Assembly: GCA_017651185.1 (NCBI GenBank)
Contig: JAGCDJ010000014.1
Span: 1 to 64,000, forward strand
Origin: Bacteroidales bacterium
GTDB lineage: Bacteria; Bacteroidota; Bacteroidia; Bacteroidales; ML635J-15
Reading direction: 5' to 3'
DNA: 64,000 nucleotides
Position numbers and translations under genes: made by a program. Under the pieces are notes generated by a model that ran no database searches, had not been told where the DNA came from, and worked only from the letters and a program-made list of their open reading frames with translations. Below are positions 1-8,806 of this stretch, piece after piece (position 1 is the first letter of the stretch; every line of letters begins with the position of its first letter).

Positions 1-98
1 ATGGCGGTGAGGAAACGCCCGATCCCATTCCGAACTCGGAAGCTAAGCTCACCAGCGCCGATGGTACTGCGTATTGTGGGAGAGTAGGTCGCCGCCGT
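1..98 (+). rRNA. rrf: 5S ribosomal RNA, 3' part
   Basis: The window opens inside a 5S rRNA gene. The conserved loop stretch CCCATTCCGAACTCGGAAG, the CAGCGCCGATGGTACTGC segment and the GGGAGAGTAGGTCGCCGCC 3' segment are all present in the usual order. About 15 nt of the 5' end lie outside the window. The 3' end is placed near base 98 by its complementarity with the start of the visible part; it could be off by a few bases. A terminator follows at once, so this is the end of an rRNA operon. Confidence 0.95.
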
Positions 99-103
99 CC
101 TTC

Positions 104-135
104 AAGGTCTCGACTAAAAGTCGAGACCTTTTTTT
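104..135 (+). terminator. Rho-independent terminator of the rRNA operon
   Basis: An 11-bp perfect stem (104-114 with 120-130, arm AAGGTCTCGAC) with a 5-nt loop is followed by a run of T to base 135. It sits directly after the 5S gene. Confidence 0.93.
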
Positions 136-180
136 GTGTATACACGCAAAATCTAGAATAATTCTAAATAAGACTTGAGA

Positions 181-301
181 TAGGGGACAATTTGTCCCCC
201 TACTGAATGTTGTAATCTTGGGCAAATCTTTTCCAAAAATGAAACGGTAACAAATTGTTACCATCTGAAACAAGAAAATGAAACCGTTACAATTTGTAAC
301 G
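181..301. repeat. Three 17-nt palindromes sharing the core ACAATTTGT
   Basis: The 280-bp gap between the rRNA terminator and the helicase gene holds no convincing gene. It holds three perfect odd palindromes of 17 nt: 183-199 (arms GGGG/CCCC), 246-262 (arms GGTA/TACC) and 285-301 (arms CGTT/AACG). All have the same self-complementary 9-nt centre, ACAATTTGT or its reverse complement. The second and third also share the left flank AAAATGAAAC. The arms differ in sequence but always pair, so the hairpin form itself seems to be what is kept. Function unknown: operators, ssDNA hairpins or a small mobile repeat are all possible. Confidence 0.75.
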
Positions 302-359
302 TGTTGAAAAATCAATCTATTTTTATCGCTTATTTATGCATACTTATACTGAAAAATTG

Positions 360-367
360 TATCTTTG
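360..367 (+). promoter_or_regulatory. Bacteroidetes -7 box for the helicase gene
   Basis: TATCTTTG at 360-367 is a full match to the Bacteroidetes -7 consensus TAnnTTTG, with the helicase ATG about 48 nt downstream. No clear -33 TTTG is visible. The box lies downstream of the three palindromes, which would place them upstream of the transcript. Confidence 0.7.
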
Positions 368-415
368 AACCTTTATAATTCTTTCTTTGGTAGGTCAACA
401 TATTAGAAAAAGGAT

Positions 416-3400
416 ATGAATAGTACGCTATTAGACAATTCAAGTGAACAACTATCAATGCAAAAGACTCTAAAGGATTGTCTTGCGCAGGGTGTTTTTC
501 AAACTATTAGCATTGCAACTGGATATTGGGACATTCCAGGTCTTTCTCTTGTTGTTGATGAATTGGAATCCTTTTTGAAAAAAGACGGTACAAAATTGCG
601 ATTATTGATAGGAAAAGACCCGTTTGTTTTCGCTTCACAATTGAAAAAGCCCAAAGTAAAAAGCCCGCATTTCCCAGATGATTATATCAAAACCGATATT
701 AATGATTTGGAATTTAAAGACGAATACAAAAAATCAATAAAATTTCTACTTGACAATTGTACTGAAGAAAATCCCAAAGTTGAAATCCGCATATATAGAA
801 CCGATCCAGATGGTGACGCTCAGTTTTTACATTCAAAATGTTATATTTTCATAGGAGGTAACGATGCAGTAGGCATCATAGGTAGTTCTAATTTTACAGC
901 AAAAGGATTGCAGGGTAATGCTGAACTGAATTATTTGGAAACAAATTGGCATCAGGTAACATCTACTGACACTAAAAATCCAAATCAGAAAAGCCATATA
1001 ATATGGTTTGAGGAAAAATGGCAGCAATCTCAGCCTTGGAACAAAATTTTCATAGAACAGATACTGCGACCTTCTCCAATAGCAAAGAAATTGAAAGAGG
1101 AAGCTGATGCTCTTTCTCCGTACGAAATCTATATCAAATATTTGCAATTGCAATTTGGTGATATTACCGATGAAACAGTAACCGCCCAACTGAAATCATA
1201 CCTTCCTTCATCATTCAATCCATATACATACCAATTGGATGCAGTAAAGCAATGCTTTTATATTATGAAGGCTCACGGAGGATTCTTTTTGTCCGATGTG
1301 GTTGGCTTGGGGAAAACTATAGTTGGCGTTCTTGTTATCAAGAAATTCATTGCTGAAGCAGATTTGTGGAACCGCAAACCTAAAGTTCTTATTGTAACGC
1401 CACCTGCTATTAAAGGTTCTTGGCAAAAAACAATAGAAATGTTTGACAAGGATTCCTCTTTCAAGATAGCGGGAAATATAGAATTTATCACAACTGGAAG
1501 CATCGGAAATTTAATTGCAGATGAAGATACTGATGAAGAAAGCGATGATTTTGATGGTGAAGCAAAGAGCAGCGATTATGGACTTATCCTAATAGATGAA
1601 AGCCACAATTTCAGAAATAGTTGGACACAGAAATATATAGCGCTTGATAACTTGATTGATAGAATACAGTTGCAGACAGGCGCTCAGCCACTTGTCGGAT
1701 TGTTGTCGGCAACGCCGCAAAACAACTCGCCACAGGATTTGAAAAATCAGATATATTTCTTCCAACGTTCGCGCAACTCAACCACACTTCCCGACATTCC
1801 TGGAGGAAAGTTGGATTCATATTTCAACGACAAGCAAAAATTATTCAACGACAACAGGAATGTTAACACTCCTGAAGCCCGTAAGATAATAAAGGATATT
1901 GCAGCAGATATACACGACAAGGTGTTGCAATATTTGATGGTTCGAAGAACCCGAAAAGACATCAAGAACCAATATGCCGACGACAGCGAACAACTGAAAT
2001 TTCCATCAGTAAAAGGTCCGCAAGCCGAACGTTATACAATGAGCGCAAAGTTGTCGAAATTATTTTACGACACAGTGTTTGCCATTGTAGGTGGATCGGA
2101 TGACGATGAAGAGTCCATTGGCTATTACCGTTATGCAGCTATCAGTTATCTGATTCGAGAAGAAGACAAAAAGCTGTTTGAAAAACGTAATTTAAAAGTT
2201 GAAGACATTTCGGCACGTTTGGCGCACATCATGAAACTTCTTTTGGTAAAACGACTTGAGAGCAGTTTCCCTGCTTTCCTAAAATCGTTGGAAAACTTGA
2301 GAAGGAATACCCAAAATATGATTGACATGCTAAAAGCGGATACCGTATTTATCTGCCCAGATATTGATGTCAACGAAACCATAGCAAAAGAAGGCGGATT
2401 GGACAAGGCAATTCCTGTACTTCGCAATAGAATAGAGAAAAAAGGTGGCAAAAACAGAGAATTTAAGGCAAAAGACCTGAAAAAGGACGAATATCTTAGA
2501 CTTCTTGAGCAGGATATGGACCTTATAGACAGGTTGTGCAAGCGATGGGAAAAGAACACCGAGGACCCGAAGTTTGACAAGTTCAAGGATATTCTGGATT
2601 CCGAACTGTTTAATCCTGCAATCAACAATCCGCACAAATACGACAGCCAGCGAGTGGTCATATTTACGGAAGCGTTAGACACGATGCAAACCTTGGCTAA
2701 GTACGTTGAAGATGACGGGCATCGTCCGTTGGTTATTTCTGCGAAGAACAGGGACGAGATGCAACCTGTGATTGATGCTAACTTTGATGCAAATAAGCCG
2801 CAAAACGAACAAAGAGACGACTACGATGTAATTATCACAACAGAGGTTTTGGCAGAAGGTGTTAACCTGCATCGTGCAAATGTTATTCTCAATTATGATG
2901 CACCGTGGAATGCAACGCGACTAATGCAGCGTATTGGGCGTGTGAACCGCATTGGATCAAAGGAGGACTTTGTATATGTATTCAATTTCTATCCATCAGA
3001 TGACGGAGAAAAAATAATCAAGTATCTGCCGAAGGCGTATGCAAAATTACAGGCATTCCATACTATGTTCGGAGAAGACAACAAAGTTTTTTCCGAATTG
3101 GAAGAACTGTCCGAAGCGGACTTGAACAATATGGTTGATGGCGACACTTCTCCTTTTGCTCCATATATCAACGAGTTGAAACAATTCGCCAAGAAGCATC
3201 CGGAACGTTATGAGTTGATTTGTAGGACGGATGCTAAACGACTTGGATGCTTTAGAAAGATGGAATCTGATAATGATTTGTTCTATGTGGGAGCAGAAAA
3301 CCATCAGTTTGTCCATATATTGGCATCTAACGAAGGCGTTTGTCAGATAGTGTCGCCATTGCGGTTTATTCAGGCATTCCAAATGGAAGGCGACAAGACC

Positions 3401-3799
3401 CCCGTATTAGGTACTGTTGACATGAAAAAATACGAGGAAAAATCACAGTTGGCGCTCAACACTTTCAATTCCTTCATTACTCAGTCGAAGAAAGCCAAGG
3501 ATGCAAAGAGAATCCTGCAAAGTATGGAACAATGGAAATACATATTGGACCAACTTACCGACAAAGAAGCAAAACAAGCTATGAAGAATGTGCGCAAAGC
3601 CATTGAAAACCAAAATACAATAGCTATAAAACTGACCAAGCAACTTTATGACGAACTGCATCAGGGACAGCAGAGCCTGTTTGGTTTTGATGCCGATGCA
3701 AACGAGTATGTAAAAGCCACTTTTGCGCATATTTCAAAGGTTGTGAAACAGAAGTATGGCGAACCTTATATTTCAATTTACCAAATATCAGAACAATAG
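416..3799 (+). CDS. PLD-like domain / SNF2-family helicase (defence-associated)
   Basis: A 1127-residue protein. The N-terminal ~220 residues form a phospholipase-D-like domain with one HxK motif (HSKCYIF, near residue 138) and GSSNFTAKG just after it. A superfamily 2 helicase of SNF2 type follows: Walker A GLGKT near residue 297, Walker B DESHNF near 392, SATPQNN near 430, then a ~340-residue insert, and the C-terminal helicase half with TTEVLAEGVNLHRA near 807 and QRIGRVNRIG near 837. Such PLD-helicase proteins often stand next to DNA methyltransferases in restriction-type defence loci, as here with the methylase two genes on; the PLD domain is a candidate nuclease. DISARM also pairs an SNF2 helicase (DrmD) with a methylase, but DrmA and DrmB are missing, so I do not call DISARM. 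Function in restriction is inferred. Confidence 0.85.
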   Translation: MNSTLLDNSSEQLSMQKTLKDCLAQGVFQTISIATGYWDIPGLSLVVDELESFLKKDGTKLRLLIGKDPFVFASQLKKPKVKSPHFPDDYIKTDINDLEFKDEYKKSIKFLLDNCTEENPKVEIRIYRTDPDGDAQFLHSKCYIFIGGNDAVGIIGSSNFTAKGLQGNAELNYLETNWHQVTSTDTKNPNQKSHIIWFEEKWQQSQPWNKIFIEQILRPSPIAKKLKEEADALSPYEIYIKYLQLQFGDITDETVTAQLKSYLPSSFNPYTYQLDAVKQCFYIMKAHGGFFLSDVVGLGKTIVGVLVIKKFIAEADLWNRKPKVLIVTPPAIKGSWQKTIEMFDKDSSFKIAGNIEFITTGSIGNLIADEDTDEESDDFDGEAKSSDYGLILIDESHNFRNSWTQKYIALDNLIDRIQLQTGAQPLVGLLSATPQNNSPQDLKNQIYFFQRSRNSTTLPDIPGGKLDSYFNDKQKLFNDNRNVNTPEARKIIKDIAADIHDKVLQYLMVRRTRKDIKNQYADDSEQLKFPSVKGPQAERYTMSAKLSKLFYDTVFAIVGGSDDDEESIGYYRYAAISYLIREEDKKLFEKRNLKVEDISARLAHIMKLLLVKRLESSFPAFLKSLENLRRNTQNMIDMLKADTVFICPDIDVNETIAKEGGLDKAIPVLRNRIEKKGGKNREFKAKDLKKDEYLRLLEQDMDLIDRLCKRWEKNTEDPKFDKFKDILDSELFNPAINNPHKYDSQRVVIFTEALDTMQTLAKYVEDDGHRPLVISAKNRDEMQPVIDANFDANKPQNEQRDDYDVIITTEVLAEGVNLHRANVILNYDAPWNATRLMQRIGRVNRIGSKEDFVYVFNFYPSDDGEKIIKYLPKAYAKLQAFHTMFGEDNKVFSELEELSEADLNNMVDGDTSPFAPYINELKQFAKKHPERYELICRTDAKRLGCFRKMESDNDLFYVGAENHQFVHILASNEGVCQIVSPLRFIQAFQMEGDKTPVLGTVDMKKYEEKSQLALNTFNSFITQSKKAKDAKRILQSMEQWKYILDQLTDKEAKQAMKNVRKAIENQNTIAIKLTKQLYDELHQGQQSLFGFDADANEYVKATFAHISKVVKQKYGEPYISIYQISEQ

Positions 3800-3839
3800 G
3801 AATACAAAATGACAAAAAATAGAAGCACTACAATTGTTT

Positions 3840-3847
3840 TATATTTG
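3840..3847 (+). promoter_or_regulatory. -7 box for the AlbA_2 regulator
   Basis: TATATTTG matches TAnnTTTG and lies 19 nt before the ATG of the next gene, giving a short leader. It suggests the regulator can be transcribed apart from the helicase. Confidence 0.6.
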
Positions 3848-3865
3848 CAGATATCTTAATCAAAC

Positions 3866-5245
3866 ATGGCAGAAAACCAGAACATAGAATATAAAGAATC
3901 GTGGAGAACTGAGTATTTGAAATGGGTATGTGGCTTTGCCAATGCGCAAGGAGGAACTATATACATCGGTGTTGACGACAAAGGAAGGGCTGTTGGTTTG
4001 CAAAATGCTAAAAAACTAATGGATGATATTCCAAATCAGATAAGCGATGCTCTGGGAATCGTAGCAGAAGTAAATATGGTTACGAAGGATGAGCATAATA
4101 TTATCGAGATAAGAGTTGACCCTTGTTCATTTCCAATAAGTTACCATGGCGAATATCATTATAGAAGCGGTAGTACAAAACAACAGCTCAAAGGTAATGC
4201 TTTAACGCAATTTTTACTCAAAAAAACTGGCTTGTCGTGGGATGCGACAGAGGTTACAAATGTAAGCATGCAAGATTTGTCGCCAATAGCATTTGACATT
4301 TTTCGAACACGATCAGTTCAGAGAAAGCGTATGGACAAAAGCGATGTTGAAATTCCTGACAAAGAATTGCTAGAACGATTAAATCTTTTCACCGAAGAGG
4401 GCAAGTTTACAAAAGCTGCATATCTACTTTTTGCTCGCAACCCCGAAAACCGCATAATAGGCTCGAACATAAAGATTGGCTATTTCGAGGGGGCTGACAT
4501 TCTGTACCAGGACGAAATAGGAGGTTCTTTATTAGAACAAGCGGAACGCGCGATAGACCTAATTTTTACAAAATATCTTAAAGCTGAAATTTCCTACGAT
4601 GGCGTTCATAGAATTGAAAAATTCCCGTTTGCATACGTAGCTGTCCGTGAAGCAATTTATAACTCGATAGCACATAGGGCATACAACTATATGAATTCAA
4701 CGCAGATACGCGTATATGACGACAAATTGATAATCTCGAACGATGCTGCAATTATAGACGAATGGACTACAGAGAAACTTATGGGCAAGCATAAATCTGT
4801 AAGATACAACCCATTGATTGCTACTACATTGTTCAAAGCTGGCTTTATTGAAATATGGGGACGGGGTATAGAGAAAATGTGTGAGGCATGCAGTGAAAAT
4901 GGCAATCCATTGCCAAAATTCGAGTTGTCTAACAATGATTTTACCATAGTGTTTTTAGCTAACAATACCGCAGAAAACAGCATTACTGAAAGTTCGCAGA
5001 AAAACATCGTAGAAAACATCGTAGAAAACATCGTAGAAAACATCGTAGAAAAACTGCCTGTGACGCAAGCCCAAATAGTTAGACTTATGGCAAAAAAGCC
5101 TTCAATATCTGCTAAGGAAATTGCAGAAGATTTATCAATTGCACCACGTAACATACAGGTGCATATAAAGAAACTGCAAGAACAAGGTTTAATCCGTCGT
5201 GTTGGTCCAGACAAAGGAGGACATTGGGAAATAGTTGGAAAATAA
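3866..5245 (+). CDS. AlbA_2 / Schlafen-like ATP-binding regulator with winged helix
   Basis: 459 residues, the usual size for COG2865 proteins. The N-terminal AlbA_2 domain is recognised from IEYKESW...VCGFANAQGGTIYIGVDD (residues ~7-40). The middle has the HATPase-like block REAIYNSIAHRAYNY and IEIWGRGIEKM typical of the family. After a repeated linker (four NIVE units, residues ~380-395) comes a C-terminal winged helix (SISAKEIAEDLSIAPRNIQVHIKKLQEQGLIRRVG) expected to bind DNA. Members are commonly found beside restriction-modification genes and are usually labelled transcriptional regulators. It lies between the helicase (66-bp gap) and the methyltransferase (74-bp gap), so a regulatory or accessory role in the same system is likely but not shown. 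Confidence 0.85.
   Translation: MAENQNIEYKESWRTEYLKWVCGFANAQGGTIYIGVDDKGRAVGLQNAKKLMDDIPNQISDALGIVAEVNMVTKDEHNIIEIRVDPCSFPISYHGEYHYRSGSTKQQLKGNALTQFLLKKTGLSWDATEVTNVSMQDLSPIAFDIFRTRSVQRKRMDKSDVEIPDKELLERLNLFTEEGKFTKAAYLLFARNPENRIIGSNIKIGYFEGADILYQDEIGGSLLEQAERAIDLIFTKYLKAEISYDGVHRIEKFPFAYVAVREAIYNSIAHRAYNYMNSTQIRVYDDKLIISNDAAIIDEWTTEKLMGKHKSVRYNPLIATTLFKAGFIEIWGRGIEKMCEACSENGNPLPKFELSNNDFTIVFLANNTAENSITESSQKNIVENIVENIVENIVEKLPVTQAQIVRLMAKKPSISAKEIAEDLSIAPRNIQVHIKKLQEQGLIRRVGPDKGGHWEIVGK
5003..5050 (+). repeat. Four tandem 12-bp units inside the AlbA_2 gene
   Basis: The unit AACATCGTAGAA occurs four times without a mismatch and encodes NIVE each time. It forms the linker between the ATP-binding core and the winged helix. 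Because the unit is a multiple of three, copy number change would alter linker length but not the frame. Confidence 0.95.
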
Positions 5246-5319
5246 TCGTGCAGAAAATATTTTAAGTACAGAGAAAATTCATCAGAAAAATCAATATTGG
5301 AAGTAAAAACCAGAAATTT

Positions 5320-8300
5320 ATGAAAAAAGATTTAGAGAAGCAGTTGGCACAAGTATTTGAACAGGATTACCAGGGATATGAGAATTTTGTGGAGCAGGTA
5401 ATCTCCCCAATATTTACTGGCGATGATACATACGAAGCATTTTCGGTTCCGGAAGACTACCTTACCGACAAAAACCGGCAGAGAGCCAACGAAAGCGGCA
5501 TACTGCGCATTATAAAGGTTGGAACTATTGATGCCGAGGAACCTATAGACTTGTTCGACATTACCTTGAGCGATAAAAAGGAATTGCAGTACAACCGCGT
5601 TGGAATACAGCAGTTTATCCGCAGTTCGCTATTCCCGTTTACCAATGCTTTTATGTTGTTCCACAACGAGACGCCCGAAGGAAAGGACTGGCGTTTTTCG
5701 TTCGCATACAAGGACACAACTATTAAGGGAATGACTTCCGCCAAAAGATATACCTACCTGTTTGGCAGTAAGCACCGTGCCCGCACTGCTTCTGAACGCT
5801 TTGCAAAATTGGCCAACGAGGAGAAGACCACACAAAGCCTGCTTGATGCATTCTCGGTTGAAGCATTGAGCAAGAGTTTCTTCAACGAATACAAGGAGCA
5901 GTACAAGGCGTTCTGCGATTACCTGTTTGCCCATAAAGACGACCGCGAATGTTTTGGCGCAAAGTTTTCGCAGTGGGAAGACAAGTACTTGCGCGACTAT
6001 GTGAAGAAAATGATGGGGCGTATCACATTCATTTACTTCCTGCAGCGCAAAGGATGGATGAATGGCGATTTTAACTATATGCAGAATGCTTATAAGAACT
6101 CTACTTGCAAAGACGATTACTTGGATTCTTTCCTTGAACCGCTTTTCTGCGGTGTGCTGAATACCAAACCCGAGGAAAGGAAGGAACTTTTCAAGGAATT
6201 GGGTTGGAACCTATCTTTGCTCGATGGGTGGAAAGACATTCCATATCTCAACGGCGGATTGTTTGAGCGTGACGAGCAGGACATCCCGAAATCGAAGTTC
6301 CCTGCCGAAATGTTCAAGAATCTGTTTGACTTTTATTCTAGTTACAATTTCACAATCTACGAGAACGACCCCGACGATGCCGAAGTTGGTGTTGACCCCG
6401 AAATGCTTGGACATATATTCGAAAATCTTTTGGAGGACAACAAGGACAAGGGTGCATTCTACACTCCGAAGGAAATTGTACAGTATATGAGCGAGGAGAG
6501 CATAGCCCAGTACCTGAAAACTCATGCCGAAGAAGCCCTGCATTCTGCTATTGACGAACTTATTAAGGAAAAGAAGGTTGCTGGCGAGTTGCAGGAAAAA
6601 ACTGCTGCTTCTATCGTTTATGCCTTGCTGAAAAATGTAAAGGTATGCGACCCTGCCATTGGTTCTGGTGCTTTCCCTATGGGAGTGCTCAATGTGCTAT
6701 ACCATGCGCGTATGTTGCTGTATGCTTTTACTAGACCGACACAAGGTTTTTCGCCAGTAGAGGTTAAGCGTGAGATTATACAGAACAACATTTACGGCGT
6801 TGACATTGAGAAAGGTGCGGTTGACATTGCAAGGTTGCGTTTCTGGCTGGCATTGGTGGTTGACGAAGAAGAACCGCATCCCTTGCCAAACCTCGACTAT
6901 AAGATTATGTGCGGCAACTCGCTTATTCATAGGTTTGCGCTTGATACGCCATTTAAGAATGTGCTAAAGCATTATAACAAGGAAAACAAAACCAATCTTA
7001 CGCTTGACGATTACCGCCAGTGGGTTTACGACTACACCAACCTGTCCGACCATACGCAGAAAGACAAATTCCGCCAGAAAATAGAGGAGATAAAGCACGC
7101 ATTCAAGACAGAATTGAGCAATGGAGAAAAAGGTAAATTATCGGATGTCCGTGGGGAAATAGAAAATTTGCAGGCAAAAGACATATTCGGTAAACAAACT
7201 GGCAGTGCTGCCGAAATCAAGAAAATGCAGAAAAAACTAAAGGATTTGGAAGCACAGCGTGACGATATTTACAACAACAAGTTGTACGAAAACGCTTTTG
7301 AATGGCGGTTCGAGTTCCCTGCATTATTGGATGAGGATGGAAACTTTACGGGTTTTGATGTGGTAATTGGAAATCCGCCTTATGGCGCGACTTTGTCAGA
7401 TTTAGAAAAGAAAATATATAAAGATAAGTTTTCTGATGTGCATATGCGAACACCAGAAACATTCTGCTATTTTATTTCTTTGGCATTTCGTATATGCAAT
7501 AAATTATCGTCAGCAATAGTGTCTTATATTGTGCCAAATAATGTTTTATTCCAGAATGAAAATGAAAAGACAAGGATACTTCTTTCGTTGGAAAATACTC
7601 TAATTAGAGCAATCAATTTAGGCGATAATACTTTTGAAAATGCAGATGTTCCTACTTGTATTTTTGTTGCCAAAGCTGAGAAAGAAAAAAACTATGATAT
7701 AGCTTATTCTGATTACAGGGATTATAATGTAAAGGAAATAAAGTGGGATAAGAGTATTGAAAACATCATAGTTGAGAAACTTCAGACCGTTCCAGCAATG
7801 GTTTTAGGCATGTCTAATACAGATATAGACATACTAAATGAAATTAAAGATAATGGCGTTAATATTGATTCTATTGCAGAAGAAATGGCAAGTGGAATTT
7901 CATCTGGAGGTGATAAAATTTTTAAAATTGATGCTGACACTGCCAGTAATCATAATATAGAATGTAGCATATTAAGACCTGTTTTGGTTGGAAGTGATAT
8001 AAATAAGTATCGTATTGATTATTCAGGAGATAAAATAATATATACCACAAGAGAAACGAATATTTCAGATTTTCCTTTTACCAAAGAATATTTGAACCAA
8101 TTTGTTGACAAACTAAGTCAAAGAAGTGAATGTAGAAAAGGAATATTACCTTGGTTTGCTCTTAATAGAAATAGGTATAAGGAGCTATTTGTTGAACCCA
8201 AAATCATAATGCGTCAAACATCGGATGCTATTATTACAACATTCGATTCAGATGGTTATTTTGTGTTGGATAGTATTCTTGTTCTAAAAATCAAAGACAG

Positions 8301-8805
8301 CATAAATTATGATTATAAATTTATTTCTTCCATATTGAATTCCAAAATTGTTGATTATCTGTATAAGAAACTGACACAAGAAGAGGGACGTACATTCGCA
8401 CAAGTAAAGCCTATAAATGTAAGAAAACTATATGTACCCAAAGCCTCAGAGGCAGAGCAGAATTTTATGTCAATTTTGTATGACTATATGACATATCTCA
8501 GAAATCCTCAAATACCGTCTGTAGATAGCGTTATCAGTAATCAGTTTATTGGAGATTTCTTTGAGCGTATTATTGACGGTTGTGTATATGAGTTATTTTT
8601 TAGAGAACATATGAAAGAAAGAGGTATCAATATTTTAGATTTCTTATACGATATGATTAAGCCTATTGAAAACGGGCAAGAAGCCTCAGAAACAATAGCA
8701 ATGGTGTTTAATACTCTCTATAAAACAGACAATGAAGTTCGAACAAGAATGAATTTATTTGTAGCGAGAAGTCCTGAATACCTTAAAATCATAATTCAAA
8801 GTTAA
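5320..8805 (+). CDS. Eco57I-type N6-adenine DNA methyltransferase
   Basis: 1161 residues. A long N-terminal region without a motif I recognise (residues 1-~380) precedes the methylase core: GAFYTPKEIVQYM, the SAM-binding VCDPAIGSGAFPMG (near residue 443) and the catalytic NPPYG (near 683), all typical of gamma-class adenine methylases of the Eco57I/BREX PglX type. The last ~450 residues should be target recognition (TaqI-like) and coiled segments. I see no clear PD-(D/E)XK nuclease motif, so cutting may rest with partner proteins. The gene is chimeric in look: up to about base 7385 codon use resembles the neighbouring housekeeping genes, after it the DNA is clearly more AT-rich, like the next four genes. 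It ends 1 bp before the ATPase gene, so the two are surely co-transcribed. Confidence 0.88.
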   Translation: MKKDLEKQLAQVFEQDYQGYENFVEQVISPIFTGDDTYEAFSVPEDYLTDKNRQRANESGILRIIKVGTIDAEEPIDLFDITLSDKKELQYNRVGIQQFIRSSLFPFTNAFMLFHNETPEGKDWRFSFAYKDTTIKGMTSAKRYTYLFGSKHRARTASERFAKLANEEKTTQSLLDAFSVEALSKSFFNEYKEQYKAFCDYLFAHKDDRECFGAKFSQWEDKYLRDYVKKMMGRITFIYFLQRKGWMNGDFNYMQNAYKNSTCKDDYLDSFLEPLFCGVLNTKPEERKELFKELGWNLSLLDGWKDIPYLNGGLFERDEQDIPKSKFPAEMFKNLFDFYSSYNFTIYENDPDDAEVGVDPEMLGHIFENLLEDNKDKGAFYTPKEIVQYMSEESIAQYLKTHAEEALHSAIDELIKEKKVAGELQEKTAASIVYALLKNVKVCDPAIGSGAFPMGVLNVLYHARMLLYAFTRPTQGFSPVEVKREIIQNNIYGVDIEKGAVDIARLRFWLALVVDEEEPHPLPNLDYKIMCGNSLIHRFALDTPFKNVLKHYNKENKTNLTLDDYRQWVYDYTNLSDHTQKDKFRQKIEEIKHAFKTELSNGEKGKLSDVRGEIENLQAKDIFGKQTGSAAEIKKMQKKLKDLEAQRDDIYNNKLYENAFEWRFEFPALLDEDGNFTGFDVVIGNPPYGATLSDLEKKIYKDKFSDVHMRTPETFCYFISLAFRICNKLSSAIVSYIVPNNVLFQNENEKTRILLSLENTLIRAINLGDNTFENADVPTCIFVAKAEKEKNYDIAYSDYRDYNVKEIKWDKSIENIIVEKLQTVPAMVLGMSNTDIDILNEIKDNGVNIDSIAEEMASGISSGGDKIFKIDADTASNHNIECSILRPVLVGSDINKYRIDYSGDKIIYTTRETNISDFPFTKEYLNQFVDKLSQRSECRKGILPWFALNRNRYKELFVEPKIIMRQTSDAIITTFDSDGYFVLDSILVLKIKDSINYDYKFISSILNSKIVDYLYKKLTQEEGRTFAQVKPINVRKLYVPKASEAEQNFMSILYDYMTYLRNPQIPSVDSVISNQFIGDFFERIIDGCVYELFFREHMKERGINILDFLYDMIKPIENGQEASETIAMVFNTLYKTDNEVRTRMNLFVARSPEYLKIIIQS

Positions 8806-8806
8806 T

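Noticed and set aside
5003..5050. Tandem repeat as a phase-variation switch
   Set aside because: The unit is 12 bp, so gain or loss keeps the reading frame; it can change linker length only.
416..8805. DISARM system
   Set aside because: An SNF2 helicase, a PLD domain and a methylase are present, but DrmA and DrmB are not found anywhere in the island.
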